Shown here in pieces: positions 44,691-59,800 of a DNA stretch of 64,000 nucleotides. A program made the translations under genes and the position numbers. Numbering within the stretch: the first letter of the stretch is position 1; each line of letters starts with the position of its first letter. Location: positions 7,573,501-7,637,500 of the forward strand of contig JAPTOF010000005.1 in the NCBI GenBank assembly GCA_028554755.1, read 5' to 3'. The notes beneath the pieces were generated by a model. It was not told where the DNA came from. It did not search any database and saw only the letters and a program-made list of their open reading frames with translations. Source of the DNA: Cordia subcordata. Taxonomy: Eukaryota > Streptophyta > Magnoliopsida > Boraginales > Cordiaceae.

Positions 44691-47438
44691 CGTTATGTGA
44701 CTTATTTGAGCCGAAATGATCCATTCAAATCTTTTGATCTCCCAAAGTTCATTCAACTCGCGAAGCTCTAGTCGTCTAAGTTTCCAAGCGGGGATGGCTT
44801 ATGATTTTAGAGTTCTTTAGTTGCTTTCTTTTATAAAAGTGCTTTTTTATAATTTTTTTTTTAAAAAAAAACTTTTTTAAAAGTTAAAATTCTTATTTAT
44901 AGAGAAAAACTCAATGAAACTTTTTCAAAATTTTAATTTTTTTAAAAGTCAAACTAAATATTTACTTATGATAAAAAGAAAAATTGTTCAAAAAAATTTA
45001 ATTTTTCCATTAAACAAAATCAATTCAAACTGACCGCTCTACCTCTCTACCTTACACGTACAAAACGTTATAGATCAGTTGACAAAAGTCTCTTGTTAGA
45101 GAATAAAAGCTTCGAAAACTTCATTCTAGAATTCTGAGATCAATCATATGATCGTCTGAATTACCTAGTGATAATTTACAATAATAATGATGATAATGCT
45201 ACAAAAGAGATTACCAGATTACTATACAAACTAGATTATGTAAAATAATTATGTACTCAAGTACACGTGATTGCCAATAATTTCTACTTTCTTTTTAAAA
45301 GCCAAGCTAAAGTACACGTGATTGCCAACAATTTCTACTTTCTTTTTAAAAGTTAAGCTAAATACTTGTGACAAAAATTATATACTTTTTTCCAAAAAAA
45401 AATGTATAAATGCGATGATTCAAACAAGATCTTAAAATGGATAAAATCACAAGAGAAGAAATCGGAAGGAGTGCTGCCATTATGCGCTATTATTTGAATT
45501 TGAAGGTCAATCATTCGCCACTAATATAGTGGCTCATCAGCATTAAGCAAACTCACAACATTTATTTCAAATAAGATTTGTCTTGTGGACACACTAACAA
45601 CCCAAACCCATAGTATTATAAATGAACTCAATTCTGTAATAAACTAACAAGTATAAACAAGAAACAAGGTTACACGAAACACTATAGTTCCTTTGACAAA
45701 AGCATCTTGTTAGAGAATAAAAGCTTCCAACTTCATCTAGAATTCTAAGATCAATCACATGATTTTAGCGTGTCTTACCCTCCAGAAAGCGATGTTCAAT
45801 TCCAGCCATATGTGTTGTGCCGTTTCTAACTAGTTTTGGCATTCACACAATTTCTTCCTTTTAATTTTCTGTTTTTGCCGAACAGCGTTCAAGGCAGATC
45901 TACTATCCTATCGGTGAGAATTGCATAACACTAGTTTTTTACGCATGCCCTGTACGGAGTGAGTTCTAAAAATAATTATATACATAAATAAATAATATAT
46001 ATGTACATTTATATATATATATATATATATATAAAGTGTTTCAATAATCTTAAAAAGAAGGTTATTTGTCATTTATAAACAATAAATATTAATAAGAATT
46101 ATAAATTGAAAAAGGAAAAAAATTTTAATCGGCGGCAAAATAGAGTGATAGGATAATTGAAAAAGAAAAGAAATTGTAATTAGGGGCAAACTATGGAGAT
46201 GCAGCGAGAGGGGAACTAAATTGGGACTAAAATTTTAGGTTGTTGAAAATGATTCATCCAATAAATGATAACACAAAATGTGACATAATTTAAAAGTAGT
46301 AAAAAATGAACCGAAAAGAAAATAGACGCAGCAATAATTGTTTTAGTATAATAAACAGATATACACATTTACTTCTAGAACATCTTCTAAATACATGTAT
46401 CTTTTAAAATTAAAAATTATCCACATTAGGGTAAAAAAAATTTATCACAATCGGTTAAGAAGTCGATTCAGCGATTTGACAGGTGGCTTTTCAAGTTTAA
46501 CTTATAGAATATTCACTTGTTATGCCATCTGTATTACTTATTAGTTTATGACTTAGTAGTAAACGATACATCTATTATTTAATATTGCAATCCCATGTTG
46601 TTGGATGAAAATGCTTACCGCATTATTGGATGCCAATCTGAGCCTCCAAGAGTACTAAAAAACAAGATAAGAGTAATTATTATTGAGAGCAATATTGTCA
46701 ACGTAGCCTACAACGTCGCCTGCAAAAGCATTCATATTTGATCACATGTAATGTTCGCCCCACGCATATGCTTTTCTTGTTCTACTTTGCCGCTTTATTA
46801 ATAATAACTCCCCTAGCATTGGCTACCGGATCCCTAGTTGAGATACCATTTCTTAATTTGTTCACACTAAAAAAGGTATTTATTTACCTTAAGTAACATT
46901 GTTAAATTTATATAGTCAAACTTTATTTAATAAAAGAATAAATAATTTATTTGGTTTCTTATTTTTGACCTTTTCTAATAATAAAATCTCTTATATCTAA
47001 TACGCGATAATTTAGTCGCTTAATGTTTTGAAGTTAACAAATGTTAAGAAAATAATGGCATTAAGACTAACAATGTGGCAAATTGCAAAGATAAGGGACC
47101 AATAACATCACAAATGAAAAAGATAACCAATTGACAGTGTCACAAATTATAAATATAAGAAATTAGAAAACTCTGTTGGTTTTTTTTTTTTTAATCTCAA
47201 GAAGTAACACTATTACCAATTACAAAATTAAGGAACTAGATTGTCGTATTCTAAATATAAGCAATTTAATTGTTAAAAGGATCAAAGATAAGCAACTAAA
47301 TGAATTGTTTACCTTTAATATAATAAAATTTTAGATTTGATTTGATTTGATTTATTTTAGGTGCATATATACATATTGCCCCTTTTTCGAGCCCATACAT
47401 TTGTCTCTTAAAACTTGGTGTCGTCTCCATTATTCTCT
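44691..47438. other. AT-rich intergenic DNA upstream of the phosphatase
   Basis: Contains a worn GTTTGGATTGG-family piece ending near 45034, a 50-bp tandem duplication (listed), a dispersed ~85-bp direct repeat (45060-45150 and 45675-45765), and an AT microsatellite at 46010-46033. No TATA box or other promoter element could be assigned with confidence. Confidence 0.5.
45258..45365. repeat. Tandem duplication of a ~50-bp unit
   Basis: GTACACGTGATTGCCAA plus AATTTCTACTTTCTTTTTAAAAG-type sequence occurs twice back to back, with three or four differences. Confidence 0.85.
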
Positions 47439-50400
47439 ATGATGGAATTCTTGGTGTTTAGTCGTTCGCTAACATACTTCTTCACTTTCATCATCTTCAC
47501 TTTTGTGTGTTGTTCTTGTTTCATCTCCCCTTCATCAACACACTCTTTCTCTTCATCAGATTTGCTGAATTCTGAATTTCGCAACCACATCGCGATATCT
47601 GAATTCCGGGTACTAAACCGAAGAAGTCTATCCGAGTGCCCTGATTCGAATCCGTATATTCAAATAAATATCAGCTCATCAAATTCATCAAATCTGGCTG
47701 ACGAAGAATATGTTACCGTTAACGTTAGCGGAGTGTTGAATCCTTCAGAGAGTGACTGGGTTGCCATGATCTCACCTGCGCATCACAAGTAAGAAAACTA
47801 CATGCAGCCATTTTAACTAGTTCTCTGTTTGGTATAAGTTTACTATAAGATGTTTTTTTCATACAGTAAAATAAGGTTTATTTTAAGTTTTCGTGAGATG
47901 TTTGTGATGAGATATCATATCTATAGTTATGAAAAATAAGACGAGAATGAGTTGCTTATATGTTATAAGATAAAAAGTATAGTTTATTTTGAGTTTTCAT
48001 AAGATGTTTATGATAAGATTTCTTATATCTAAAAGAGACTATAGATATTTCATCTTTTACGTCAATAAATAAGTATCTTAAGATAAGCTCATTCCAAACA
48101 CATCATAATTCCTCTCTTTAGGGAGTTAATTATAAATGGGGTAGAAAGGATTCGTGCTCTATGTGCTTTATCTAAAGTGTGATCTACCATCTTATATATT
48201 TTAGAATCTTTTGTATTCTCTTTTATTTTCTAAAATAAAAACGACACCACTTGAGAAATGTATGCTATGTTTTAAAAAACAGAATGATATTATGAGGGAG
48301 TTTATTCAATCTATTCAGTCCTTCACACATGTCGATATTTTGCATGACTCCTCCCATATAAAATTCTTTATAATTCTTTCTTCTTTCTGAAACAAAACAC
48401 AATACTCTTGAGAAGTAGAAAGTATGTTATATGTTAAAAAATAGGAGATTATGAAGAAGTTTATCTTTAGACAAATTATTAGGGTTCAATCTGTTTCTTG
48501 CCCTTATATACCCACGTTGTCGAGATATTTTAACCTTGTTGTGGTTTCTTTTTTTTTTTTTTTTTTTTTTAATCGCAGCGTGTCGAGCTGTCCGTTTAAT
48601 GCCATTCAATATCAGCAGACTGGTGATTTGAGTAGTCTTCCACTTCTCTGCCATTACCCCGTTAAGGTTAGCAAAAATACGACAAAGAAAAACAAAATGA
48701 GAAGCAACTATGACTTTTTTACATTTCCTGTTAATGCTTTGCATGCATGTTTGAAGTAGCATAGCTATGAACATATATTGCTTGCTATCTGGGACAGAAT
48801 AAAGTAGCAAAAGGAAGAAAATAAATGACAAAATAAAGGCAGTATAGTTAATTGATCTCTAACGGGATGGACTATTATGATACTTATTAGAAAAAGAATG
48901 TATTTTTTTAATAAAAATATTTCATGAAAAAACAAAAACAATTTGAATGGACCCTGATATTTTTGGATGCGTATGCTTAATTTGTTTACAAGAATTTTAT
49001 AGGTATTTATATCACTGTTCTTTTTTCGTTTATTCCCACAACTAACTCAGTACGCGTTTTTAATGGAATTGCTATTCAAGTCATCATTCTTCCTTTTTTT
49101 TAAAAAAGAAAAAAAACAACCATATGAGATACTCACTTGTCTCGTTTATCTTATTGACCTTGACTAAGGTTGTTAATGTTAAATGAGTTGATTTTGCATT
49201 GATCACAGTGTTATTTTGATGGTTTTGATAATTATAATAAGTAACTAAATAACAAATTGAAAATAATAATCGGTCAAGAACTAAAATATATTACAATTAT
49301 GATCTTAATTGTAAAGCAATAACTAAAACTATAAAAGAAAATAGTAAGTTATATACTATATCTACTTCCTAAATGAAAATTACAACTTACAGCAAAATAT
49401 TCGCATTTAGCAAAAGTATTTTTTCTGTAACTTTTAGAAAAAGGTACTTTTTTAATAAATTAAAATTTTTTGCTTGTGGGAAAAATTGAATTTGAGTGTT
49501 TTTAGAATTGTAGCATTTTTTTTAATAGTCAAATCGAATACTTATTATAAAAAGAATGTATTTTTTATAAAAAATATATTTTTTCATGAAAAAGATAAAA
49601 TAAAATATCCAAACAGGCCCTTAGTATCAATTGGATAATTGTTTCCTCCTGCCACCTCCCATGTATTTTTTACAGATGAAGCCAATTAATAACCGTTAAT
49701 AACTACTCCTCACAATTAGTAGCTGTCATTAACATTTATAAACCAAAGGATTTTCCTCTCACAAAGTGGACCATTTGTTAATAATGCATCTATATTGTTA
49801 GTTAACATAAACAAACATGATTAATTAACACGTCCACGTCCTGATCTATTCTAACGTACACGGCTAATGTATGCGTATATGTGGCTCAAAGACGTTGTTC
49901 AAACGTGTGAAATGATATGGTTTTTGAATAGGATTGCACCTTGGCCAACTGTATTAGTCGATATTCCATCATGAAATAAAAACTACAGCTGTCACAAATG
50001 CGATGCACAAGAGAAATATATTTATAATTTATGACAGGATAAAATGTAATTTATTTTATTGAATTTTATTTTTGATAATTTCTCAATAATAATAATACTT
50101 TTCATAAGAGATATGAAGTGATTGAATAAAATATTTAAACTAAAAAATAAAATAAAAAGGATCTGATTTGAATTATAAAATAATTTTAAATGGATAGAAA
50201 AAGATGGATTTGATATTTTTTAGAGCGAAAAGAAAAGGTCATATAATGATGATTAAATGTATACTAATTTTTCAAGAACTAAAGTTTGATTAAGTAAATA
50301 ATTTTTTAACTATTCTGTGTTATTGATCATATATATCATTTATCCTAAGTGTCTATTTGATATGATAAAATGGTTAAATAGAAAAGGTCATTCTAACTTC

Positions 50401-53400
50401 TTCTTTTTTTTTTTTTCGATTGGATAAAATGAAGAAGGAAAGCTCATTCTACAAGAAAGTCCTTTTCAAAAAAAAAAAAGTTAGAAAACCTATTTCTGTA
50501 CTCAACTTAAGGGATGAGCTTTCTAACATAACTTGAAAAACATAAAAATAAATTAAAAATTTTTTCTCTTATCATGTACTCTCATCTATCTATATCTTTT
50601 TTTCTCTTTTTATTTTGCATAATTCCTTGATTATTCCTATGTTTTTTCTTTTATACTATAAGTATTTAGCTTACTTTTCAAAAAAAAAAAGTAAAATTAA
50701 GAAAATTCAAATGTTTTTTCAAAAAATTATCTTTTCAAGAAAAAAAATATTTTTTAGAGTCAAAGAAAACTTAAAAAAAAAATCCAAACAAGTATGTTAT
50801 AAAAATTCTATGTCTCTCATGCGTTGAAGAAGCAAAATTCTTTTTATCTTTATATTTACCTGTAAACCTTTTATTACCTATTGAGCTTTACCGACTTTGA
50901 AGAGAAATTCATTTCTTTGGAATCCTATTACAGAAATATTGCGATGATTACTGACCACAACTTTTACACACTCTATAGAATGTTTAATTTCTTTAGTTTA
51001 ATTACAAAGTAATTTAATTCTTACAGCAATAATTTAAATTTTAAAATCATTTATCCCTATTAATTAATTTTTTTTTCTTGGCAATCAAATTGTCTTCACG
51101 ATTATGTAGCTCTAACCAAATATGTGACCCTCAAAATGTTTTAGATGTCATGTATGGTACTAACAAGAAAAATTGCATGCACTTAATTAAGGTGAGCAAA
51201 AATGGTAATTGAAGTTTCATGAGATAATTAATATAGCTCATGACTATCTCCATCGTGATGGTGGTGACTGTGGTAATGATTATGCATTGCAAATATACAT
51301 GAGGTTGATAAATTAAAAATAAAGGTAATTTTGTCTATTTGTTATGATTTTTCATCCCATTTCAACATATTAAGATAATTTTACCAAACACATGAAAGAA
51401 AATAGGCATTCACAACCAAAGACAAGAAAAAATAATTATTCCTAAAATATTTTTGGATGAAATATATTTTGGGTTGAACGACATTTTCTTTCCAAACCAT
51501 TCCATCATATCAAATGAACCCTAAGTGAAGACTTCATTATATTATGAATATCAAAAAAATCACATGGCTTTTTAATCATTTGGATATTCTTGTTTTCACC
51601 ACACTTAATCATTCCAATTGACAAGTAATTGTGTTTTTAAGAGAAATGACTTCAAAAGGATTCGCCTTTAATAAATAAATATGCAGTTCGACCTAATGAT
51701 CAAGTGGCATATATCTTACTTTTAGTGTGAGAGGTCTAGCAATCAATTCTGGCTAGTTGCATACAAGCAGCCTTTAGCCTCTCTTGAAATAAGGAAAAAA
51801 TGTCTTTCCATAGAATTAATCAATGTAGGTGCTTCTTAATTTCCTCCCTAGGTTTGTATACTATAGTACTTAGGCCTGGTTTAGATTGGTTTTCTTAAAA
51901 GCGTTTTTTATACCTTTTTAAAGAAATGCTTCTTTGAAAAGCTCAAATTTCTCACTTGTAAAAAAGTTGGATTTGAGATTTTTTTTTCAAAATTTCATCT
52001 TTCTTTTAAAAGGCAAACCAAATATTTATTGCAAAAGAATGTACCTTTTACAGGGAAAAGAAGTGCTTTGATGAAAAAAGAAAAAAAAAATGAAGGGGCT
52101 AATTCTAATAGGCCTTTATGACTTCATTACAAAGACATATATAGATGTAAAATCATGGACACAAGCTATGGCTAATTTAATTTCGTTATTTAATGTAAAT
52201 TAGGAAATGAAAATTAATTATTAATATTTCTTTTTCAGGCACAATATGTGAGAAATGATCCAGATTATCTTAGTTGCAAGAGGAAAGAATGCAAGAAATA
52301 CGAGAACGGGGAGTGCGTAGCATCTACCTGCAGCGGCTCCTTAACGTTTCATGTCATTAATATCAGAACTGATATTGAATTTGTCTTGTTTGCCGGTGGA
52401 TTTGCGACTCCATGCATTTTGAAAAGATCAGATTCAATAAGCTTTGCCAATCCCAAAAAGCCATTATATGGCCATCTTTCAAGCACAGACTCATCTGGAG
52501 CATCGGTATGTACGTTGTTGACTTTAACAAATAATAGGGATTAACTAATCCTTTGGGGATGCGTTGATGGTAAAGGTGCGGGAACACACTATTCGTGCAT
52601 AAATTTGAGCATGTCAGCTGAGCGCAGTGGTTTTGGGAAGGTTTATAACGCTCGAGATTAACCAATTAGGGTCATGCTCCACTAATTAAATTTTTCTCAT
52701 AAAAAATAATGCAATTAACTATAAAAATAATTTAGTGATTTTGGACATTTTTCGTTGAATTTAATTGAGTTTTTAACGGAGGAGATCAATTTGACTAACT
52801 TTTGCAAACAATGGAAACTAATCTGGCTAAAAATAAAACACGGGGCCTGACTTAAAATTTTGGGGAAAATGGGAACTAATTGCACTGTTATCCCAAAATG
52901 AAACATATAAAATCAGAGAAATTAAAAAAAAAAAATCTCATTAAACTAGAAAGTGTCCATGCCATTTACCCTTTTGCCCCTGAAGGTGAAAGTTCTTAAA
53001 TCTTTCCCTAAATTTGTTGTTATAACTTGTATAATATTTAATACATTTTGTTATCTAAAGAAGTTTGATAGTTTCAATCACTAGAACAAACCTATTCTTA
53101 TCACAAGTTTTTAGTAATATGGTCGTGACCAGTCATTATTACGTGCATCTAGGAAACTTATTAAGTGCATTTGGCCTTGACTTTTTGCTATTACATTAAG
53201 GACATGTTTGGATTGGTTTTTTTTTTTAAAGTACTTTTTTTTTCTTGAAAAAAGTACACTAAATTTGCAATAACTATTTGATTTGACAAAAAACTAAAAC
53301 TCTGAAAAAAGTTCAAATGTAACTTTTTTTAGAAGCCAAAATTCTCAATTTAAAAAAAAAAAAAACTGTTTTTTAAAAGTTGTTAGAAAAATATTTTTGA

Positions 53401-53818
53401 AAAAAGCCAATCCAAACGGGCCTTAATACCCAAAATGCAATATCACTAGTTAGGTAAAACTATAAATAATTCTATGTATGTCACTGCAGATGAGATTAAC
53501 ATGGGTTAGTGGGGATGAAGCACCTCAACGAGTTCAATACGGAGAGGGCAAATCAGAGACTTCAAAAGTTTCTACATTCACACAGGATGACATGTGCAGT
53601 AAGTTAACATTTCCATTCTCTATGCATTTTCCTAGTACGTAATTAATTTTGTCACATCCCATGTTCAGTTTGTTTCTTAAAAATCTTATTTTTCTAAACT
53701 TGCAAGCAATACTAACCTCGTAATCTTAAGAAATGAGTGATTGGGCACCAAAGTTCTCAAGCTCAACGCAATTAACTAAAACAAAAAACGTTCAATTATA
53801 AAATACTCACTAATTGTA

Positions 53819-53855
<37 letters not shown>

Positions 53856-56800
53856 TAAAACAATAGCCTCAAATTTAAATTTACTTTCTATCTGAATTTT
53901 TGAAGCACCATATCATGTCATGTCACATGCACACTAAAGTATTTTTATTACTATTTGTTATATTGTATAATAACCAGCTTCACATGTGAAAAAATATAAT
54001 TTCATAAATCAAGTAGCAAAATTTTCCTTTGTTCTCTGAAATATATATATCCGTGTACCTTCTAGAGCCCATTTGGCTAAGAGGGTGTTTGGCTTTGCTT
54101 ATTTAGGGTGCTTATAAGCACATAAAAAAAAGCACCCTCTCACATATTTTTTACTATTTAGGTGCTTATAAGCACCAAATAAGCAAAGCCAAACACCCTC
54201 TAAGCTTATTTTCAAGTGCTTATAAGCTAGTAATAAATAAGCAAAAATGTGTTTGTATAATATGTGCTTATAAGCTACTACATGTCTGGTAAATAAATAC
54301 TTATAAATAGCAATGGTCATAAATGACTAAAAAGAACATCTCATTAATTAGTGTCATATAAACTATTTGAGGGTAGTATTGTCTTTTTATAAGTTTGACC
54401 AAAGTGCTTATAAGCTCCTAAAAAATAAGTTGGTCCTTGGAGATTTTTTTCATAGCTTTTAAGCTAGTAAAAAGTGCTTATAAGCTTGTTAGCCAAATAT
54501 TTCAAAACGCCTTTTTGGCTGCTAAACTTATAAGCTTAGCCAAAGACCCTCTTATTAGTTAACGACTTTCTTCTCTTTTGAAAAACTATCTTTTCTAACA
54601 ACTTTCTTTTAAATTAAACTTTTTCTCTGCTTAAAAAAAAATCTCATTTAGGACTTTTTATACTACATCTTTCTTCAATACACTATATTTTAAACTCAAT
54701 TTTAATTAACCAAATAATAAAATTAAGTTATTTTAAGATTGATTAATATAATAATAATATATTCATATCAAAACTCGTATACCGGAGATCACACTAATTT
54801 TATGTTAATGTTAAGCATTACAATATATCATCCTCTAATATATTTGTTGTTTGTGGTTTGGCTAAAGGTTCAATATTGAAAAGTCCAGCAAAGGATTTTG
54901 GATGGCATGATCCGGGCTATATCCATTCCGCAGTAATGACGGGACTTCAACCTTCAAGCACCTTCTCCTGCAGATATGGAAGGTATATTATTTCCAAAAC
55001 GCCATTTCTTTTTCCTTTTTCAAACCCCATCCCCACCCCAACTTCAACCCCTCGCCCCTTAAGAGATTTGAGTCTAGGTCATCGCTTTTAGCAAAAGTAT
55101 TCACTCAACCACTTAGCTACTTAGTGAACCCCTAATATTTCAGTATTATTATTATTCTTATAAGTATTTTTAGTATTTATATTATTATTTATTTAGTATT
55201 TATGGTTTAGTATCTTATTTTTTGTATTATTAGTATTTATTATGTATTTTTATTTTTTAGTATTTCATTTAGTGTTTATTATTTAGTATTTTCAGTAGTT
55301 TATATTTTAGTATTTTTAGTACTAGTATTATTGTTAGTATTTCAAACACCATTAATTATCTATACCATGCATGTATATGATTGTTGCAGCAATGCAACTG
55401 GTTGGAGTGATAAAATCACGTTTACAACACCACCAGCTGGGGGAGGAGATGAGATTAAAATTCTTGCATTTGGTGATATGGGCAAGGCCCCTAAAGATGA
55501 ATCTGCCGAACATTATATTCAGGTAGCATATATATCATACGCAAATCTTCCTACATGTTATTATTATGCTAGTTCATGCATGAAACTAAAATTAACTTGT
55601 CTATATTGATGTACTCTATAAACTAGCAAAGTTCATGTGGCTTAATATTTTTCATACAGAAGACATTAATATATATTTTAAATATCTCAAAGTTTGTGGT
55701 AGAGACAGTAAAAATTACAACCCCACGACTGAAAATGTAGTTCTCTACTCCTCTTCCGAAAGGATCTTTATTAATTAGTAAATAGCACCCTACTTCCCTA
55801 TTATTTGTTATTATAAGTATATATTATCTCTTTATAATTTTAAAATAATCACGAAAACCTTCGAGCAATCCTCAAATGTGTAGCATATATGCCCCTTGAA
55901 ATAGACACTGAACCTTCTTGTGATTATTAAATGTATAATTCACATGCCCCTTAAAATGAAGTTCCGTCTCAGTTTTGAAACCACAAAGACAATGTATATC
56001 TATTATAAACCACAAGAATAGGACACTATTTACCCTTTTTGCTTTTTCAAGATGTTGTACTCAGCTTCTTAATTAAGTTTATTATGTTGGCAAGAATTTC
56101 ATTATGTCGGTGCTACGTAATACATATATAGCCAGGGTCATTGTCAGTGATCAAAGCCATGACTGATGAAGTGTCCTCTGGAAATGTGGATTCAACATTC
56201 CACATTGGAGATATAAGTTACGCCACTGGGTTTCTGGTAGAATGGGACTTCTTCCTTCATCTTATCCACCCAATTGCTTCTCAAGTTTCTTACATGACAG
56301 CGATTGGTAACCACGAGAGGTATTGTTTCCATACCTTGAGGCACTAGTGATATGTACATTTACCATCAGCAACCAATATAAAATTGCCAAATGTTGTGTC
56401 GCCTGTTATCTATTATGTCACGTCCAAATATAAAATTTCAAATCTATTAGCGAGTTACGTTGAAAATTGTACATTTATAATTACTTAAATCTCGAATTAA
56501 TTAGTTCCCAAATAATTAATTACTTGAATCACTGTTTGAGTCCATGAACACATAACCATGCACCCACTTAAGAAGCTGTATGTTTGGGTTTGCTTATTTA
56601 GCTAATTATAAGAAATTGATACTTATAATTATCTTTTGACGTTTATAAGTAAGTAATAGATGTTCGGATAAAAATATACATTTAAGCTATTGACTTATTT
56701 GATAAATAGGTGCTTATAAGTAGTAGTGTTTATTAAAATAACGAGAAAAGATCTTTCATGAATAAATGTGTTCTGCATTTTTGTGTTTTATTTGGTCAAA

Positions 56801-59800
56801 TTTAGTTATTTATAAGCAAGTAGAGAAAAAGTTAGGAGGCTGTTGGTTCTTTTTTCCCTATTTGCAAGCCAATTTTACTTGCTTATAGCAGAATTTAATT
56901 TATCAAATATAAAAGTTTTATTTTTTTATTTGTAAGCAAGTTTAAGCCAAAACCCTCAAAATTTTCTTCTGGTATGAGACTGTATACATATACGACTAGA
57001 TAATTAATTACAATTCCTTTTGGGTTTAAAATTCTCAGGGACTATGTATCTTCGGGGTCTGTTTACATAACTCCAGACTCGGGGGGAGAATGTGGAATAC
57101 CTTATGAGACATATTTTCAGATGCCGACACCAGCAAAAGATAAGCCATGGTATTCTATAGAGCTAGGAAGCGTTCACTTTACAATAATTTCAACAGAGCA
57201 CGATTGGTCAAATAATTCAGAGCAGGTAATTATTAATTAACTTGGAGCATTTGCAAGTTCGCTAGGCTGGAATGGAGTCTTTTAATCACATCATATGAAG
57301 TAAATCTCTACATGAAAAGGGAAAAAAAAAAAAGTCTTTAAGGGTGTTTGAGAGTTCTTATAAGTTGGCCAAATTTGTTATAATAAGCATAAAAATTAAA
57401 TTTACCTATTTGACAAATTATGTTTATAAATACGTAAAGTTGACTTACAAGCAATTAAAAAAAAAATAGAGCCCCACTCCCCCAACTTCTTTTTCTACGG
57501 TGCTTATAAGCAACTAGGATTAACCAAATAAAATTACATTTATATCCCTTTAAAATATAAAAAAGTTACTCCTTATTTAATAAAATATCCTTTTTAGTCA
57601 TTTGAACAAATACTGCGGCTTCTAGGCATACATTCACCAAATATATTAATAGCTTATCACCACATTTTATCTATATATTTCTCTACTTCTTTGTTATTTG
57701 ATTCGAAGTATCAAAAGCTACTTATAAGCATCAATTGCTAATAAGTAGATTAAAATGAGCAAAGCCAAACACTCTCTAAGTCTTTTATCTTTAAAACGTA
57801 ATAATTCAATCTTTTATCATTTTAATAAGGACAGAATGCCATTTTCTCCCTTGAGTTTTAGCATAAATCCCAAGCACCACCCATGAAATTATACGTTTAC
57901 CCATTCTCTCCCATGATCTCAAGTCTTGCCAAACAACGCCTTATTTTTAATTGTTTGTTATTTTTTATTTTATGTTTTTAAATGTTAGTTCATTTAAAAA
58001 TATATGTTTACCTTGAGCTACAAAAATAGCTGTAATTCGATACATAAGTTGTTTAGTTTTTTTTTTCTTCCAGTTTTGTGGACAATGCAAAATTCATATA
58101 ATAAACTATTTTTCATTTTTTATTTTTTAAATAGTTAATTAGATGCAAAAATTAATGCACAAGGATAAGAAAAAAAGCTTTGCTTTGAGATGTATATAGT
58201 AGGGGGAAAAAAGTTACTTTAAAACTAATTTAATTTTTATCTGATAGTATGTATAAAGCAAATTTTGTAAAATAACAAGCTTTTTATTTTTATTTTGGAA
58301 TTATTTTTGTGATTCTTTATTTTATTATAAAATAAAAATTTCCCAATTATCATTCTTTTTTGTTTTCTTTTATGGGTTATAAAAATTTAAAAGATAAAAA
58401 AATTCCTTTAAGGGTAAAAGAAATTCCTTTAAGAGTAAATCTTGTATGATTTTTCACTTAATAGTAGACTCATTAATTGAATGATTTTAATATTTTTTGA
58501 CTATTATTATCTTTTGTCTTGAAAAAAGAAAAAAGAAATTTTAAGAGTTTGTTTGGTAAAGTTTGAACTTATGAGAGAATATGGCTAAAACTAAAAGCTC
58601 AAGAGGGAGTTTAGCATTTATGGTAGAACTCATGGGGGAAAATAGGATTTTCCTTTGTAATTAGTGATACCTTTAGTCGTGAGTTCTAAAAAGTCCGAAA
58701 ATTTTTTTTTTTCAAGTCCCTTACTTTTTGCAATTTGTGACATTGTATCCTTTAATTTTTGTAATTTATAATACCAAAATTTAATGTCGTTATTTTCTTT
58801 ACGTTTCTTGAGCTTAGAACTAACAGCATCACAAATTGTAAAAATAAAATATTTTTCTTGACTTTTTGAAGTTTAGGTCTATCGTTGTCACAAATTGTAA
58901 AATTAAATACTGAATCATTTCATTTAAAGATAAAAGATTTATTGTTGAAAGAACCAAAAAATAAGAGTCATTTACCCCTCTTTATCTATGATATAACTGA
59001 AACGTATATGTCATATTCGTTGTTCAGTATGAATGGATGAATAAAGACATGGCTGCAGTGGATCGATCAAGAACTCCATGGCTAGTTTTTGCTGGGTGAG
59101 CATTTCATAGTTCCTGATGTAAAAATATGTCAGTGGTGTTTGGAAAAATCTTCAAAAAGGAAGGATTTCTAAACCGTCATGCGTTTGAAATAGAATAATG
59201 AAAATATATTTAAAAATAGGAATTAAAAAAATTGGGCCAAAATATCAAATGAATTAAAAAAAAAAAGTATATGTAGACTTTGTACTGTATGCCTTGAATA
59301 TTTAGTCTTTCTTTGTTGTAATACGCCCGACATTAATTAAAAATTACTAAGGGATAATTTTGTTTGAGGTGCAGCCACAGACCCATGTATACTTCTTCTC
59401 CAGGAAATATTCTTCTTCCTAGTGTTGATGAAAAATTCGTTGACGCTGTGGAGCCATTGCTGCTGGCTAACAAAGTAAGCCTCTTCGTTTTCAAAACTTT
59501 CTGATCGTGAAAATCGTCAAGGGTGTTAATTCCTCCTAAGATTTCTAAATTTGGTCTTTAAATTATCAGGGTGAGTCTTTTGGTCCATAAACTATTTACT
59601 GTTAAATAATTTTACTCATTTTAGCTATTACCTCCCAAAAATTAATGTTATTCATAGTCGTTTTAGCTATGTATGTGTCATGACCGTATAAGTAACATTA
59701 GTTTTTGAATAAAATGACTAGTTTTTTTGGATGAAAATTACTAAAAGGACTAAAGACATCTAACAAATAGTAATTAAAGAAATAGAAAACTCATTCAGCT

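Noticed and set aside
54099..54320. Frame with repeated AYKH peptides
   Set aside because: Created by the TGCTTATAAGC palindromic words of the nested MITEs.
56580..56960. A further Tourist-like relative in phosphatase intron 7
   Set aside because: Carries GTTTGGGTTTGCTTATTTAG and AAGCAAGTTTAAGCC words, but the ends and TSD cannot be placed.
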